Assembly: GCA_027063595.1 (NCBI GenBank)
Contig: JAMORJ010000024.1
Location: 1 to 45,221 of the forward strand
DNA length: 45,221 nt
Origin: Nautiliaceae bacterium
GTDB lineage: Bacteria; Campylobacterota; Campylobacteria; Campylobacterales; Nautiliaceae
Reading direction: 5' to 3'
Under the pieces are notes generated by a model. That model searched no databases. It had not been told where the DNA came from and saw nothing but the letters and a program-made list of their open reading frames with translations. Below are positions 7,751 through 16,089 of the stretch, in pieces (position 1 is the first letter of the stretch; each line of letters opens with the position of its first letter). A program made the position numbers and the translations under genes.

Positions 7751-9859
7751 TTGAAGGTAGAGAAAATATTAAACTTAAAGCATCCGATTTCATTAGTAAA
7801 ATATATCAATTCAAAAGTAGGGGTAATAGATAAAGCAAATACTTTTAGAATGTTTGATATTAACGATTTTTCTTTAATGGGAGGGTTTAAGATTAAGCTT
7901 CCTGAAAACAATCCTTTGGAAAATAGCGTTGATATTTCGATAAATGGAAATTATTTAGCTGTTGCAATAAAAGGTAAAAGAAAAACTACTATATGGGATG
8001 TAAATCAAAAAAAATTAATCCATACTCTTGGGTGGCATAAAGGAGAAGTATTAAGTGTTAGTTTTGATTTTGACGAAAATTATTTAATTACAGGTGGAAT
8101 GGATGGGAGAGCTTATCTTTGGTCAGTTGAACTTGGAAAAATGGTAAGTTCTTTACCTCCTCATCCTGATTATATTTTAAGTTCGGCTTTTAGCATAAAT
8201 TCTTTATGGGCGGCAACGGGAAGTTATGATAGAATGACTTCTATTACGAATATTACTTCAATAAATATAAATTACAGGAAAAAAGCTCACAGAGGTGCCG
8301 TAACTAAAATTAAATTTTTTAAAAAGTTTATGATTAGTGGCGATAAAACGGGAGAATTGATTGTATGGGATTATCCAAAAGGAAAAATATTAGGAAGAAT
8401 GCATAACGTTGCTGATATGGTGATTGATATGGCAACCGATGAAAATGAAGAATATTTATTTGTGATTACAAAAACCAAATACGTTTATTTATACGATTTA
8501 AAAACTTACGAATTAATTACCGATAAATTTATCACTCTTAGCGAGCTTCCAAGTTCTATTACTTATGTTCCTGAAAATACGATGCTTTGGATAGGAACGC
8601 TTGGAGGTAGCATTTATATTTTTGATATTTATTCCGATGAAAAAAAATTGATCGAAGCGGTTAAAAATAATAAATATGATGAAGCATATGAGCTTATTAA
8701 GAAAAATCCTTTTCTTGAAAGAACCGAAGCTTATAAACAGCTTGATGAAATTTGGAATAAGACTGTCTCTACTGCTTATAGATTAATGGAAAAGGGAGAA
8801 TACGATAAGGCTAAGCAAATTTTGGCTCCATTTTTGGCGGTTCCTCAAAAAAGAACGATTATTCAAAACATTTTAAAAGATTTTAGCGAGTTTGAAAAAT
8901 TCAAACAAGCTGTTTTAAAAAGAAAGTATCCTCTTGCTTATTCTTTAGCGGCGATGTATCCTTCTTTTAAAGATACGATTTATTATAAAAAAATGGAAGA
9001 AGATTGGAAAAGGGTATTTGCTAAGGCAAAAGAACTAATTAAAATAAGAGGAAAAGAAGATGAAATTAGAAAACTTTTTATGCCATTTAGAGGGGTTACT
9101 TCAAAAACTCCTTTAATTCAGGCGTTATTTAACGATAAACAATTATATGAATTATTGAGAAATTATTTATTATCAAGGAAGTTTGATAAATTTTTTGAGT
9201 TGGTTCAAAGAAATCCTTTTCTTTATGAAACTCCAGAGTATGAACAAGCTATGAAATTTGCAAAAAAACTTGATGAAGAAATACAGAAAAAACTGAAAGA
9301 AACAAAATTTAAAGAAGCTTTAAGTCTTGCCCAAATGCTTGAGATGTTTCCGGAATATAAAGAAAAAGCAAAGGAATACATTAAAGAAGCAAATATTTTA
9401 TCTAATTTTCTTAGTGCTCTTGCCAATAACGAATATGATGTTATTGAAAAAATGGCTTTTGAGTATCCGTTTTTAACCGAAAATGAAGATTATATCGAAT
9501 TTAAGAATAAAATTACTCAAAAATTTAAACTTGCTGAAAATGAAGCTATGAAAGGTAATATTAAAAAAGTTAGCGAAATTTTAGGCGATTTATATAAGAG
9601 TAATATTTTTAAATCAAAAATCGAAAATTTAATTAAATCCGCTTATTTGAATCAATTGCTTGGCATTTTGGTAAAAAAAGATAAAGAAAAACTTCAAAAA
9701 GGGGTTGATAATTATATAGCTTATTTTGGATTTGATAACGAAATTGAAGATATTATAAAGATGGCTAAAAAACTAGGTATGAATTTAGAAATTAAAAATA
9801 CCGAAAAAAGTAGATTTTTAGATTTTAATAATCTTCCTAATTTTATTTGGGAGGATTGA
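7751..9859 (+). CDS. Beta-propeller (WD40-like) plus 84-residue helical repeat protein, paralogue 2
   Basis: A 702-residue protein of unknown function. The N-terminal ~300 residues carry clearer WD40 blades than paralogue 1 (TTIWDVNQKKLIHTLGWHKG, YLITGGMDGRAYLWSVELGK, MISGDKTGELIVWDYPKGK, WIGTLGGSIYIFDI). Helical units start at KYDEAYELIKKNPFLERT (308), KYPLAYSLAAMYPSFKDT (392), KFDKFFELVQRNPFLYET (477) and EYDVIEKMAFEYPFLTEN (561), with a diverged fifth near 643: a period of 84-85. The start is TTG, supported by AGGAG five bases upstream. The N-termini of both paralogues align (GGFKLKF / GGFKIKL, then LLAVA / YLAVA). No signal peptide is seen. The 3' end overlaps mobA by 42 bp on the other strand. 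Confidence 0.85.
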   Translation: MKVEKILNLKHPISLVKYINSKVGVIDKANTFRMFDINDFSLMGGFKIKLPENNPLENSVDISINGNYLAVAIKGKRKTTIWDVNQKKLIHTLGWHKGEVLSVSFDFDENYLITGGMDGRAYLWSVELGKMVSSLPPHPDYILSSAFSINSLWAATGSYDRMTSITNITSININYRKKAHRGAVTKIKFFKKFMISGDKTGELIVWDYPKGKILGRMHNVADMVIDMATDENEEYLFVITKTKYVYLYDLKTYELITDKFITLSELPSSITYVPENTMLWIGTLGGSIYIFDIYSDEKKLIEAVKNNKYDEAYELIKKNPFLERTEAYKQLDEIWNKTVSTAYRLMEKGEYDKAKQILAPFLAVPQKRTIIQNILKDFSEFEKFKQAVLKRKYPLAYSLAAMYPSFKDTIYYKKMEEDWKRVFAKAKELIKIRGKEDEIRKLFMPFRGVTSKTPLIQALFNDKQLYELLRNYLLSRKFDKFFELVQRNPFLYETPEYEQAMKFAKKLDEEIQKKLKETKFKEALSLAQMLEMFPEYKEKAKEYIKEANILSNFLSALANNEYDVIEKMAFEYPFLTENEDYIEFKNKITQKFKLAENEAMKGNIKKVSEILGDLYKSNIFKSKIENLIKSAYLNQLLGILVKKDKEKLQKGVDNYIAYFGFDNEIEDIIKMAKKLGMNLEIKNTEKSRFLDFNNLPNFIWED

Positions 9860-10321
9860 TAAATCTTCTTTTTTGTTGATATTAACAGAAGCGTTTTTAA
9901 TAGAAATTTGTCGTTTGTTTATGCCATATATTTTTTTTGTTTTAAAATCGAAATTTTTTATCATAGTATAATCATAATATCCAATTAGCGGATTTTCCTT
10001 AGCGACTGCTTTTTTTTTAATGAGTTTAATTAAATCTTTTTGAGTTATAAGGGGAGTATCGATATTGATTACGAAAATTTTTTTGTATTTTTGAATAATT
10101 TCTTTTAGAGCAAAAATGGGGGCGTATTCTTTAGATTTTTCGATAAAGAAGGAATAATTTTTAAATTTTTTTTCTTTTGCTACGAAAAACACTTTTTTAA
10201 AAATTTTTTTGCATAAATTATATTGATGTTTATGAAAATATTTTGCTTTATCTTCCTTAAAACGGCTTGATTTACCGCCGGCTAATATAAAACAAGGAAT
10301 TTTAGTTTCTTTTAAATTCAC
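9818..10321 (-). CDS. mobA: Molybdenum cofactor guanylyltransferase (MobA-like)
   Basis: About 167 residues. The nucleotidyltransferase signature [16 protein letters not shown] near the N-terminus and INIDTPLI further on identify the MobA/MobA-like family, which attaches GMP to molybdopterin. The chosen start is GTG at 10321 ([16 protein letters not shown]), with GGCGGA just upstream. An ATG at 10348 would give a longer overlap with moaC. The protein is slightly short for MobA and Lys-rich. It is the last gene of the rhodanese / TSUP / small membrane protein / moaC operon, and its moaC neighbour supports the Moco role. Its end overlaps the convergent propeller gene. Confidence 0.8.
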   Translation of the reverse strand: MNLKETKIPCFILAGGKSSRFKEDKAKYFHKHQYNLCKKIFKKVFFVAKEKKFKNYSFFIEKSKEYAPIFALKEIIQKYKKIFVINIDTPLITQKDLIKLIKKKAVAKENPLIGYYDYTMIKNFDFKTKKIYGINKRQISIKNASVNINKKEDLSILPNKIRKIIKI

Positions 10322-10769
10322 CTGATTTTCCGCCGCTTTTGTATTCAAGACAAATGTCGCTAATTACCATTTCCCTATCTATTGCTTTTGCCATATCGTA
10401 TATCGTTAAAAGTCCGATGCTAACTGCCGTTAAAGCTTCCATTTCTATTCCTGTTTTTGAAGTAGTTTTTGCTGTAACTATTAATTTAAAACCGTTTTCT
10501 ATTTCTTCAATTTCCACGTCAACTCCGTCAATTAATATGTTATGACACATTGGAATTAACTCGCTTGTTTTTTTGCTTCCCATAATTGCTGCAATTATTG
10601 CAGTTTGAAGAACGGCTCCTTTTTTTGTTTTTTCTTCTAAAATGGCTTTTTTTGTCTCTTTTTTCATAAAAATTTTGCCGCTTGCTATAGCTATTCTTTT
10701 TGTTATTTCTTTATCTCCTACATCTACCATTTTGGGATTGTGTTTTTCGTTTATGTGAGTTAGTTTCAT
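10302..10769 (-). CDS. moaC: Cyclic pyranopterin monophosphate synthase MoaC
   Basis: 155 residues, full length for MoaC. Typical motifs are [19 protein letters not shown] at the N-terminus, [16 protein letters not shown], and [26 protein letters not shown], followed by the Gly/Lys tail KSGGKSGEF. MoaC acts after MoaA to form cyclic pyranopterin monophosphate. Its ATG overlaps the stop of the upstream small gene (ATGA), and its end overlaps mobA by 20 bp. moaA lies about 2.7 kb away on the other strand. Confidence 0.95.
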   Translation of the reverse strand: MKLTHINEKHNPKMVDVGDKEITKRIAIASGKIFMKKETKKAILEEKTKKGAVLQTAIIAAIMGSKKTSELIPMCHNILIDGVDVEIEEIENGFKLIVTAKTTSKTGIEMEALTAVSIGLLTIYDMAKAIDREMVISDICLEYKSGGKSGEFKRN

Positions 10770-10912
10770 TTTAAAACCTTTCTTATGTTAAAATGAAGTA
10801 TTGACCATAAAATGCTTCCTATGATGAATCCAAGCAAAGGAGGAAGCTTTAAAATGTTTAAAATTAATATTGTAATTAAAAGCGATATAATTAAAGCAAG
10901 TATTTCTTTCAA
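10766..10912 (-). CDS. Small (48 aa) hydrophobic membrane protein, possibly XapX-like
   Basis: A 48-residue reading frame fills exactly the space between the TSUP permease gene and moaC. It starts at a TTG overlapping the TSUP stop (TTGA) and stops on the moaC start (ATGA). The protein begins [20 protein letters not shown] and continues with [19 protein letters not shown], two hydrophobic helices around a Leu-Pro-Pro turn, then a basic tail. Size and the LxLPPLLG turn recall XapX (DUF1427) small membrane proteins, but that is a resemblance only. Tight overlap at both ends is the main argument that it is translated. Function unknown. Confidence 0.65.
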   Translation of the reverse strand: MKEILALIISLLITILILNILKLPPLLGFIIGSILWSILHFNIRKVLK

Positions 10913-11640
10913 ATTAAACTCCAAGCCATTCTAATTGCAATTATATAAAGGATTATACCAATAATTTTTTTAATTTGTTTTTGATTTAAATGAAAATGCA
11001 TTATGTAATTTCCTATAATTCCTCCAAAAATAGCGGCAATTGTTGCGCTAAGTAGTAATAGCCAATCTATTTTTACGATACTTAAATAAGTTAAGAATGC
11101 TGTAAAAGTAGAAAAAGGAATAACAAAACTCATAGTAACTGCAAGTTTTTTTGCATCAAACCCTAGCAATATTAAAATTGGCAAAAGTAAACTTCCTCCT
11201 CCAACTCCAAGAAGACCGCTAATAACTCCTACTATAGAGCCTAATAAAACCATAACCCATGGTTTATTATAATGAAATTTGGTTTCTTTTTTTCCAAAAA
11301 GTATCATACTTCCAGCAAAAAATAAAAATATAACAAAAAGCCATTTAACATAAATTTGTGGAATGAATTTGCTTAAGTATGCTCCAATAGGAGCGGTAAA
11401 TGCAAGAGATATTGCAAGAGGAAGGGCAAATTTAAAATCAAGAACTTTTCTTTTTATGTTTGCAATGGTTGCCGCTATGGTAGTAGAGGTATTTACAAAA
11501 AGTCCTATTGCTTTGGATGAGTTAAAATCAAGCCCCAAAAAGTGCAAAATTGGAATAAGAGCGACTGCGCTTCCAACGCCTCCAAGCGCAAATACGGTAG
11601 ATAAAATTAAAGTTATTATAAAAACTTCAAGATAAAACAT
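10909..11640 (-). CDS. TSUP (TauE/SafE) family membrane transporter
   Basis: 243 residues with about seven to eight hydrophobic helices and the internally repeated TSUP pattern: ALGGVGSAVALIPILHFLG with LDFNSSKAIG in the first half, and GLLGVGGGSLLLPILILLGF with DAKKLAVT in the second. The family moves sulfur-containing or organic anions (sulfite, sulfoacetate, possibly thiosulfate) across the inner membrane; the substrate cannot be assigned. It overlaps the upstream rhodanese gene by 14 bp and the downstream small membrane gene by 4 bp. The rhodanese neighbour favours a sulfur compound (inference). Confidence 0.85.
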   Translation of the reverse strand: MFYLEVFIITLILSTVFALGGVGSAVALIPILHFLGLDFNSSKAIGLFVNTSTTIAATIANIKRKVLDFKFALPLAISLAFTAPIGAYLSKFIPQIYVKWLFVIFLFFAGSMILFGKKETKFHYNKPWVMVLLGSIVGVISGLLGVGGGSLLLPILILLGFDAKKLAVTMSFVIPFSTFTAFLTYLSIVKIDWLLLLSATIAAIFGGIIGNYIMHFHLNQKQIKKIIGIILYIIAIRMAWSLI

Positions 11641-12007
11641 CTAATATCGCTTTTGCTTTATTTCCGTTTAAATGTTCGCTAAATAGTTTAGATAAACCTC
11701 CTGTTAGATTTTTTGCATTAAATCCTTTATAATTTAGATAATTGGTTGCAAATACGCTTCTGTATGCGTTAGGACATGCGCAAACTATTATTTTGTCTTT
11801 TGGTAATTTTTCTAAATTATCCGGTAGTTTGTTTATAGGAATTTCTATGGCAAAAGGAAATTTAACTACTTCTTTTTCGAAATCTTCTCTAATGTCTAAA
11901 AGAATGGCTTTTTTCTCTTTGAAAAGTTTAATAAATTCTTCAGGTTCTATTTTTGTTTTTCCAAGTTCAGATATACTTAAATTTCTTACAAAATCATCGA
12001 AATTCAT
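11627..12007 (-). CDS. Rhodanese-like domain protein
   Basis: A single 126-residue rhodanese domain. KAILLDIREDFEKE is the N-terminal CH2A-like signature, and VCACPNAYRSVFATNYLN holds the active-site loop C-x4-R-S, so the cysteine that carries persulfide is present. No signal peptide is seen. It is the first gene of the minus-strand operon continuing to a TSUP permease, moaC and mobA. It could hand sulfur to the permease pathway or to molybdopterin synthesis (inference). AAGGAG lies just upstream of the ATG. Confidence 0.88.
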   Translation of the reverse strand: MNFDDFVRNLSISELGKTKIEPEEFIKLFKEKKAILLDIREDFEKEVVKFPFAIEIPINKLPDNLEKLPKDKIIVCACPNAYRSVFATNYLNYKGFNAKNLTGGLSKLFSEHLNGNKAKAILDVLS

Positions 12008-12028
12008 TATTTCTCCTTTTTTTTTGAA

Positions 12029-12034
12029 ATTATA
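12029..12034 (-). promoter_or_regulatory. -10 box of the rhodanese-moaC-mobA operon
   Basis: On the minus strand the sequence reads TATAAT, 21 nt before the ATG at 12007, giving a very short leader containing AAAAGGAG. Confidence 0.6.
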
Positions 12035-12104
12035 TCATTATTTATTAACATATGTTTAAAATATTTTTGAAATTTTGATAAAATGCTATAAAAAAAGGAT
12101 TAAG

Positions 12105-12677
12105 ATGAAAAAATTGTTATCAATTTGTTTAATGGGTGCTGTTTTGTTTGCAAGTAATACTGATGAGATTAATAAAAAATTGGATTTATTGCTTCAAAAA
12201 ATTACCGAGCTTGAAAAAAAAGTAGATCAAAAAGATGCTGAAATTGAAAAATTAAAAAATGAAATTAAAAAACAGCAAATTGAGATGAAAAAGCAAGAAG
12301 AAAAAACGAAAAGAGAATTTGCAATTAAAAGTTGTAAGAAAATTAAAGTAACTTCTTTACAATATACTTATCATAACGAGGTAATTCCGTATTACGATTT
12401 AGTGTTTACTTTAAAAAATACTTATCCAGAAACCATTACTTTTATTAGAGGTTCTTTATATGCCGAAGATAAAGACGGAGTTAAGATTTTACAAGCGTAT
12501 GTTAATAGAAAAGTAAATTTAAAACCAGGAGAGAGTGTAACAATTAAATTAAAGCATATTATAGATAGCGAGCTTGAAAAGTATTTAAAAGATGAAAAAC
12601 CAGAGAATTTGAAAGTTTATTTTGAACCAAGCAGAGTAGAGTTTGCTAACGGATATAGATTAGAGTGTACTTTTTAA
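12105..12677 (+). CDS. Secreted coiled-coil protein of unknown function
   Basis: A 190-residue protein. It begins with a signal peptide (MKKLLSICLMGAVLFASNTD; cleavage probably after the FAS region). A Lys/Glu coiled coil of roughly 60 residues follows (KLDLLLQKITELEKKVDQKD and onward). A C-terminal ~110-residue domain is predicted to be beta-rich, with YYDLVFTLKNTYPETITFIR and LKPGESVTIKLKHI, reminiscent of an immunoglobulin-like fold (inference). The ATG at 12105 is chosen over an in-frame ATG at 12075 because the signal peptide starts there and AAAGGA precedes it. It ends convergent with the DUF455 gene (4-bp overlap). No family recognised. Confidence 0.8.
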   Translation: MKKLLSICLMGAVLFASNTDEINKKLDLLLQKITELEKKVDQKDAEIEKLKNEIKKQQIEMKKQEEKTKREFAIKSCKKIKVTSLQYTYHNEVIPYYDLVFTLKNTYPETITFIRGSLYAEDKDGVKILQAYVNRKVNLKPGESVTIKLKHIIDSELEKYLKDEKPENLKVYFEPSRVEFANGYRLECTF

Positions 12678-13477
12678 CACTCTATTTTTTCTTTACTTAA
12701 AATTTTAAGTTCGTTACAGCTAAATCCGGCTTTTAATCTTGCCGCTACGTTTATATCTTTTTTCTTCCAATCTTTGAAAAAATTATCTACTATTTGAAAA
12801 TAAGTTTTAATTGGATCTAAATTCTTTTTTCTACATTCCCATTTAAACCATTTATCTCCCTTGCTAACGTGAGGTATTTCTTCTTCTAAAATTATTTCTA
12901 AAGCTTTTATTACCTCTTTTGCGAAAGGATCTTTAATTTTTGAGAGTTTTTTTATAATTTTTTCATTTGCATCAAGTCCATTTGCTTCATACCATCTTGG
13001 AATTATTGCCATTCTACTTAATAAATCTTGCGTTTTTTGAGATGCTTCAAAAAGTGAATCATGAACCGGAAAATCTCCATATTTATAACCCGTTTTTTCT
13101 AAAAGAGAATTTATTGAATTAAAATGTCTAATTTCGTCATTTGCTACTTCGAGCCAGTCAAGATAATATTCTTTTGGCAAATTTCTAAATCTATAACATG
13201 CATCAAGAGCTAAATCTATTGCCGAATATTCAATATGAACTATTGCATGAAGTAAGATAGCTTTTTTTTCGGGGGTATTAAATCCCCTTCTTCTTGGAAC
13301 TTTTGCCGGAGGAACGATTTTACAAAAGGAAGCATAACTTGGTTTTGTAAAAATTTTTGGAGATTTATCGCTTTTAAAATTAAATTTGTCAATATTTTGA
13401 TATAAATCATTAAACATTTTAAATTTTTGTGGTATATTATCGCAAGTAATTATTTGTTCAAGTTTTTCGTAAAACAT
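12674..13477 (-). CDS. DUF455 ferritin-like diiron protein
   Basis: 267 residues. The core carries ferritin-like carboxylate/His signatures: [35 protein letters not shown] and [18 protein letters not shown], giving E...ExxH-type ligands for a diiron site. The layout, including [18 protein letters not shown] and [19 protein letters not shown], is that of the DUF455 family, related to MiaE-like tRNA hydroxylases. The reaction is not established for this family. It is divergent from moaA with only 41 bp between the start codons. A minus-strand TATAAT at 13503-13498 lies 20 nt upstream of its ATG. Confidence 0.88.
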   Translation of the reverse strand: MFYEKLEQIITCDNIPQKFKMFNDLYQNIDKFNFKSDKSPKIFTKPSYASFCKIVPPAKVPRRRGFNTPEKKAILLHAIVHIEYSAIDLALDACYRFRNLPKEYYLDWLEVANDEIRHFNSINSLLEKTGYKYGDFPVHDSLFEASQKTQDLLSRMAIIPRWYEANGLDANEKIIKKLSKIKDPFAKEVIKALEIILEEEIPHVSKGDKWFKWECRKKNLDPIKTYFQIVDNFFKDWKKKDINVAARLKAGFSCNELKILSKEKIEC

Positions 13478-13518
13478 TATTGTCCTTTTTTTTTGAAATT
13501 ATACAAAATGGAGAAAAA

Positions 13519-14475
13519 ATGCTAGTAGATTCGTTTAACCGCGTAATTGATTATATAAGAGTTTCAGTAACAAGTAGATGCAATTTTAGATGTATTTATT
13601 GTATGCCAAATACTCCGTTTGAATGGGATCCAAAGGAAAATATTCTTAGTTATGAAGAGATGTTTGAGTTTTTGAAATTGGCAATAGATGAAGGAGTAAA
13701 AAAAATTAGGTTAACCGGGGGAGAGCCTCTTCTTAGGAAAGATTTGGATAAGTTTGTGAAAATGCTTTATGATTATAAACCTTCTCTTGATTTAGCATTA
13801 ACTACCAATGGGTATTATTTAAAAGAGTATGCAAAAAAATTAAAAGAAGCCGGACTTAAAAGAGTAAATATTTCTTTAGATTCTTTAAGACCGGAAATTG
13901 CGGCTAAAATAGCTCAAAAAGATGTTTTAGAAAAGGTACTAGAAGGAATTGATGAAGCTATAAAAGTTGGATTAAAAGTAAAACTTAATACTGTTGTTAT
14001 GAAAGGTATTAATGATGATGAAATTTTAGATTTGCTTGAATATGCCAAGAAAAAAGGCGTTATTATAAGATTTATTGAATTTATGGAAAACGAAAGAGCT
14101 TATCCTGGTATTAAAAGAGTTGAGTCAAGTGAGATTTTGAAAAAAATTTCAAAAAAGTATAAATTTACAGAACTTCCAAAAGACAATAGTGCAAGCAAAT
14201 ATTTTAAAATGGAAGATGGATATGTTTTTGGAATAATCGAGCCTCATAACGAAGATTTTTGCAAAAGTTGTAATAGAATTAGATTAACAGCCGAGGGGTA
14301 TTTAATTCCATGCCTTTTTTTTACCGAAAGTTATTCTATCAAAGAGGCTATAAGAAAAAAAGATATAAAAAAAGCGGCTGAGATTTTAAGGGATGTGGTA
14401 AAAAATAAACCAGAAAAAAACGATTGGCAAGAGGATAAAATAAGTGATAGGGCTTTTTGGGAGACTGGAGGATAA
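13519..14475 (+). CDS. moaA: GTP 3',8-cyclase MoaA
   Basis: A 318-residue radical SAM enzyme that turns GTP into (8S)-3',8-cyclo-GTP in molybdenum cofactor synthesis. The radical SAM cluster motif is [11 protein letters not shown] near residue 25. [11 protein letters not shown] is the SAM-binding GGE region. The second [4Fe-4S] cluster uses [19 protein letters not shown], and the protein ends in ETGG, the C-terminal double glycine required for activity. The start is ATG 13519 with GGAG six bases upstream; an upstream in-frame ATG at 13480 adds residues without homology. The downstream sirtuin gene starts 2 bp after the stop. Confidence 0.96.
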   Translation: MLVDSFNRVIDYIRVSVTSRCNFRCIYCMPNTPFEWDPKENILSYEEMFEFLKLAIDEGVKKIRLTGGEPLLRKDLDKFVKMLYDYKPSLDLALTTNGYYLKEYAKKLKEAGLKRVNISLDSLRPEIAAKIAQKDVLEKVLEGIDEAIKVGLKVKLNTVVMKGINDDEILDLLEYAKKKGVIIRFIEFMENERAYPGIKRVESSEILKKISKKYKFTELPKDNSASKYFKMEDGYVFGIIEPHNEDFCKSCNRIRLTAEGYLIPCLFFTESYSIKEAIRKKDIKKAAEILRDVVKNKPEKNDWQEDKISDRAFWETGG

Positions 14476-14477
14476 AT

Positions 14478-15272
14478 ATGACAGAACTTAAAGAAGCGGC
14501 AAATGCTATAAAACAAGCGAAGTATCTTTTAATAACCGCTGGAGCTGGTATGGGAGTTGATAGCGGACTTCCGGATTTTAGAGGGGATGAGGGATTTTGG
14601 AGAGCGTATCCTATTGCTAAAAAGCTTGGTCTTAATTTTCAAGCTCTTGCAAATCCAAAGTGGTTTGAAATTAATCCAAAATTAGCTTGGGCTTTTTATG
14701 GACATAGGCTTAAAATGTATAGAGAAACTATTCCTCATGAAGGATTTAAGGTATTGCTTAATTTGCCTCATGAAAAATTTGTATTTACTTCAAATGTAGA
14801 TGGTCAATTTCAAAAAGCTGGATTTGATGAAGGAAAGATAGTTGAAATTCATGGAAGTATTCATTTCCTTCAATGCACGCTTCCATGTAGTAGGGAAATT
14901 TGGGAAAATAATGAAGAAATTGAAATAGATATGGAAAAATTCGAAGCAAAAAATTTTCCAAAATGTAGAAATTGCGAGAGAATTGCAAGACCTAATATTT
15001 TGATGTTTGGAGATTTTTATTTTGTTGAAGATAGGGTAAACTTACAACTTATGAGATTTGAATATTGGTTAAGTCAAATAGATGAGGAATTGGTTATTAT
15101 CGAAATAGGAGCTGGAAAAGCCGTTCCAACCGTTAGAATGATGAGTGAAAAAATTAGAAAAAAATTTAAAGCTAAATTAATTAGGATAAATCCAAGAGAA
15201 CCTGATGGAGCTGATATTCAAATTCCTCTTGGAGCTAAAGAAGCTCTTTTAAAAATAAAAAACTTGTTATAA
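14478..15272 (+). CDS. Sir2-family NAD-dependent protein deacylase
   Basis: 264 residues. The NAD-binding signature GAGMGVDSGLPDFRG (canonical GAGxSxxSGIPDFRG, Ser replaced by Gly-Val region), FTSNVDGQFQKAGF (usually TQNxDxLxxxAG) and the catalytic EIHGS histidine are present. A zinc-binding set CTLPC ... CRNC follows. Sirtuins remove acyl groups from lysines using NAD. The TSN for TQN variation places it in a divergent subgroup, so the exact acyl preference is open. The start is ATG 14478, directly after moaA, probably in one transcript. The next promoter overlaps its stop codon. Confidence 0.88.
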   Translation: MTELKEAANAIKQAKYLLITAGAGMGVDSGLPDFRGDEGFWRAYPIAKKLGLNFQALANPKWFEINPKLAWAFYGHRLKMYRETIPHEGFKVLLNLPHEKFVFTSNVDGQFQKAGFDEGKIVEIHGSIHFLQCTLPCSREIWENNEEIEIDMEKFEAKNFPKCRNCERIARPNILMFGDFYFVEDRVNLQLMRFEYWLSQIDEELVIIEIGAGKAVPTVRMMSEKIRKKFKAKLIRINPREPDGADIQIPLGAKEALLKIKNLL

Positions 15273-15273
15273 T
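15268..15273 (+). promoter_or_regulatory. -10 box overlapping the sirtuin stop codon
   Basis: TATAAT lies across the TAA stop at 15270-15272 and 19 nt before the GTG start at 15292, with AAAGGA between them. Confidence 0.55.
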
Positions 15274-15291
15274 TTGAAAAAAGGATAAAAA

Positions 15292-15687
15292 GTGAAAAAA
15301 GTATTGTTTTTAGGTTTAAGTGTTGTAGCTTTGTTTTCTTTTAACATGGTTGATGGTAAAATGTATAAATGTAAAACGGAAGGTCTTTCTTTTAGTGATG
15401 GGAATACCACAAAAAATATTCCTTTAACTCCCAAAACAGAACCTCTTATTAAAAATTCTTTAAAAAATTTTTTTGAAATCAAAGTTAAAAAAATTAAAAA
15501 CATTGTTGATATAAAAGTTGGAAAAGATGAGGGTAATTTAACGTTTGTTGGAAAATGGAGAGGTTATGATAGATATCAGGATGTTATGAGTTCTATTATT
15601 TTCATGCCTGATAAGAATTCTTCTACGAATAATGCGGCTTTGATAATACCATCTCAAAGATTAATTATTTTTTATAAATGCCAGTAA
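15292..15687 (+). CDS. Small secreted protein of unknown function
   Basis: 131 residues with a GTG start (AAAAAGGA upstream). The N-terminal signal peptide is VKKVLFLGLSVVALFSFNMV. The mature part carries a Cys close to the N-terminus (MYKCKTEGLSF) and one at the very end (FYKCQ), which could form a disulfide in the periplasm. The middle is Lys-rich (NSLKNFFEIKVKKIKNIVDI). No family is recognised. It overlaps the downstream GGCT-like gene by 10 bp. Confidence 0.75.
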   Translation: MKKVLFLGLSVVALFSFNMVDGKMYKCKTEGLSFSDGNTTKNIPLTPKTEPLIKNSLKNFFEIKVKKIKNIVDIKVGKDEGNLTFVGKWRGYDRYQDVMSSIIFMPDKNSSTNNAALIIPSQRLIIFYKCQ

Positions 15688-16037
15688 TTTTTGTTTATGG
15701 AAGTTTAAAAAAAGGTAAAAAACTTCATTATTATCTTAAAAACTCCGTTTTTCTCGGAGTTGGTCAAACTTGTAAGAAATATCCTCTAATTCTTTCAAAA
15801 AGCGGTTGGTATCCTTATTTAATAGAAAAAGAAGGATTTGGTTTTCAAATAAAGGGAGAAGTTTATAAGGTTGATTTTAAAACCTTAAAAAAACTTGATA
15901 AGGTTGAAGAAGTTCCACATTATTATTATCGAAAAAAAATTCCTATATGTTTAAATAATAAAAAGGTATTAGCATATACGTATTTTGTAAGAAAGCCTCC
16001 AAAGTTTACTAAAAAAGATTTGTTAAAAGAATTTTAA
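15678..16037 (+). CDS. Gamma-glutamylcyclotransferase (AIG2/GGCT)-fold protein
   Basis: 119 residues. The signature FVYGSLKKGKKLHYYL at the N-terminus is the substrate-binding YGSLxxG loop of the AIG2/GGCT fold. LDKVEEVPHYYYRKKIPI corresponds to the region holding the catalytic glutamate. The family removes 5-oxoproline from gamma-glutamyl peptides or amines; the true substrate is unknown here. The start overlaps the preceding secreted-protein gene by 10 bp. The next gene upstream region contains the tandem regulator site. Confidence 0.82.
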   Translation: MPVIFVYGSLKKGKKLHYYLKNSVFLGVGQTCKKYPLILSKSGWYPYLIEKEGFGFQIKGEVYKVDFKTLKKLDKVEEVPHYYYRKKIPICLNNKKVLAYTYFVRKPPKFTKKDLLKEF

Positions 16038-16070
16038 GTTTATGTTAGGTTTATTTTAAGGGAATATACT
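16038..16070 (+). promoter_or_regulatory. Tandem half-site plus -10 of the response-regulator gene
   Basis: GTTTAT occurs at 16038-16043 and 16049-16054, exactly 11 bp apart, and TATACT at 16065-16070 follows after 10 bp. The same arrangement and spacing recurs at 17753-17785. One-turn direct repeats next to a -10 box are typical for OmpR/PhoB-type regulators, and the gene downstream encodes one. Confidence 0.65.
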
Positions 16071-16089
16071 TTTTTAAAAAAGGTATCAA

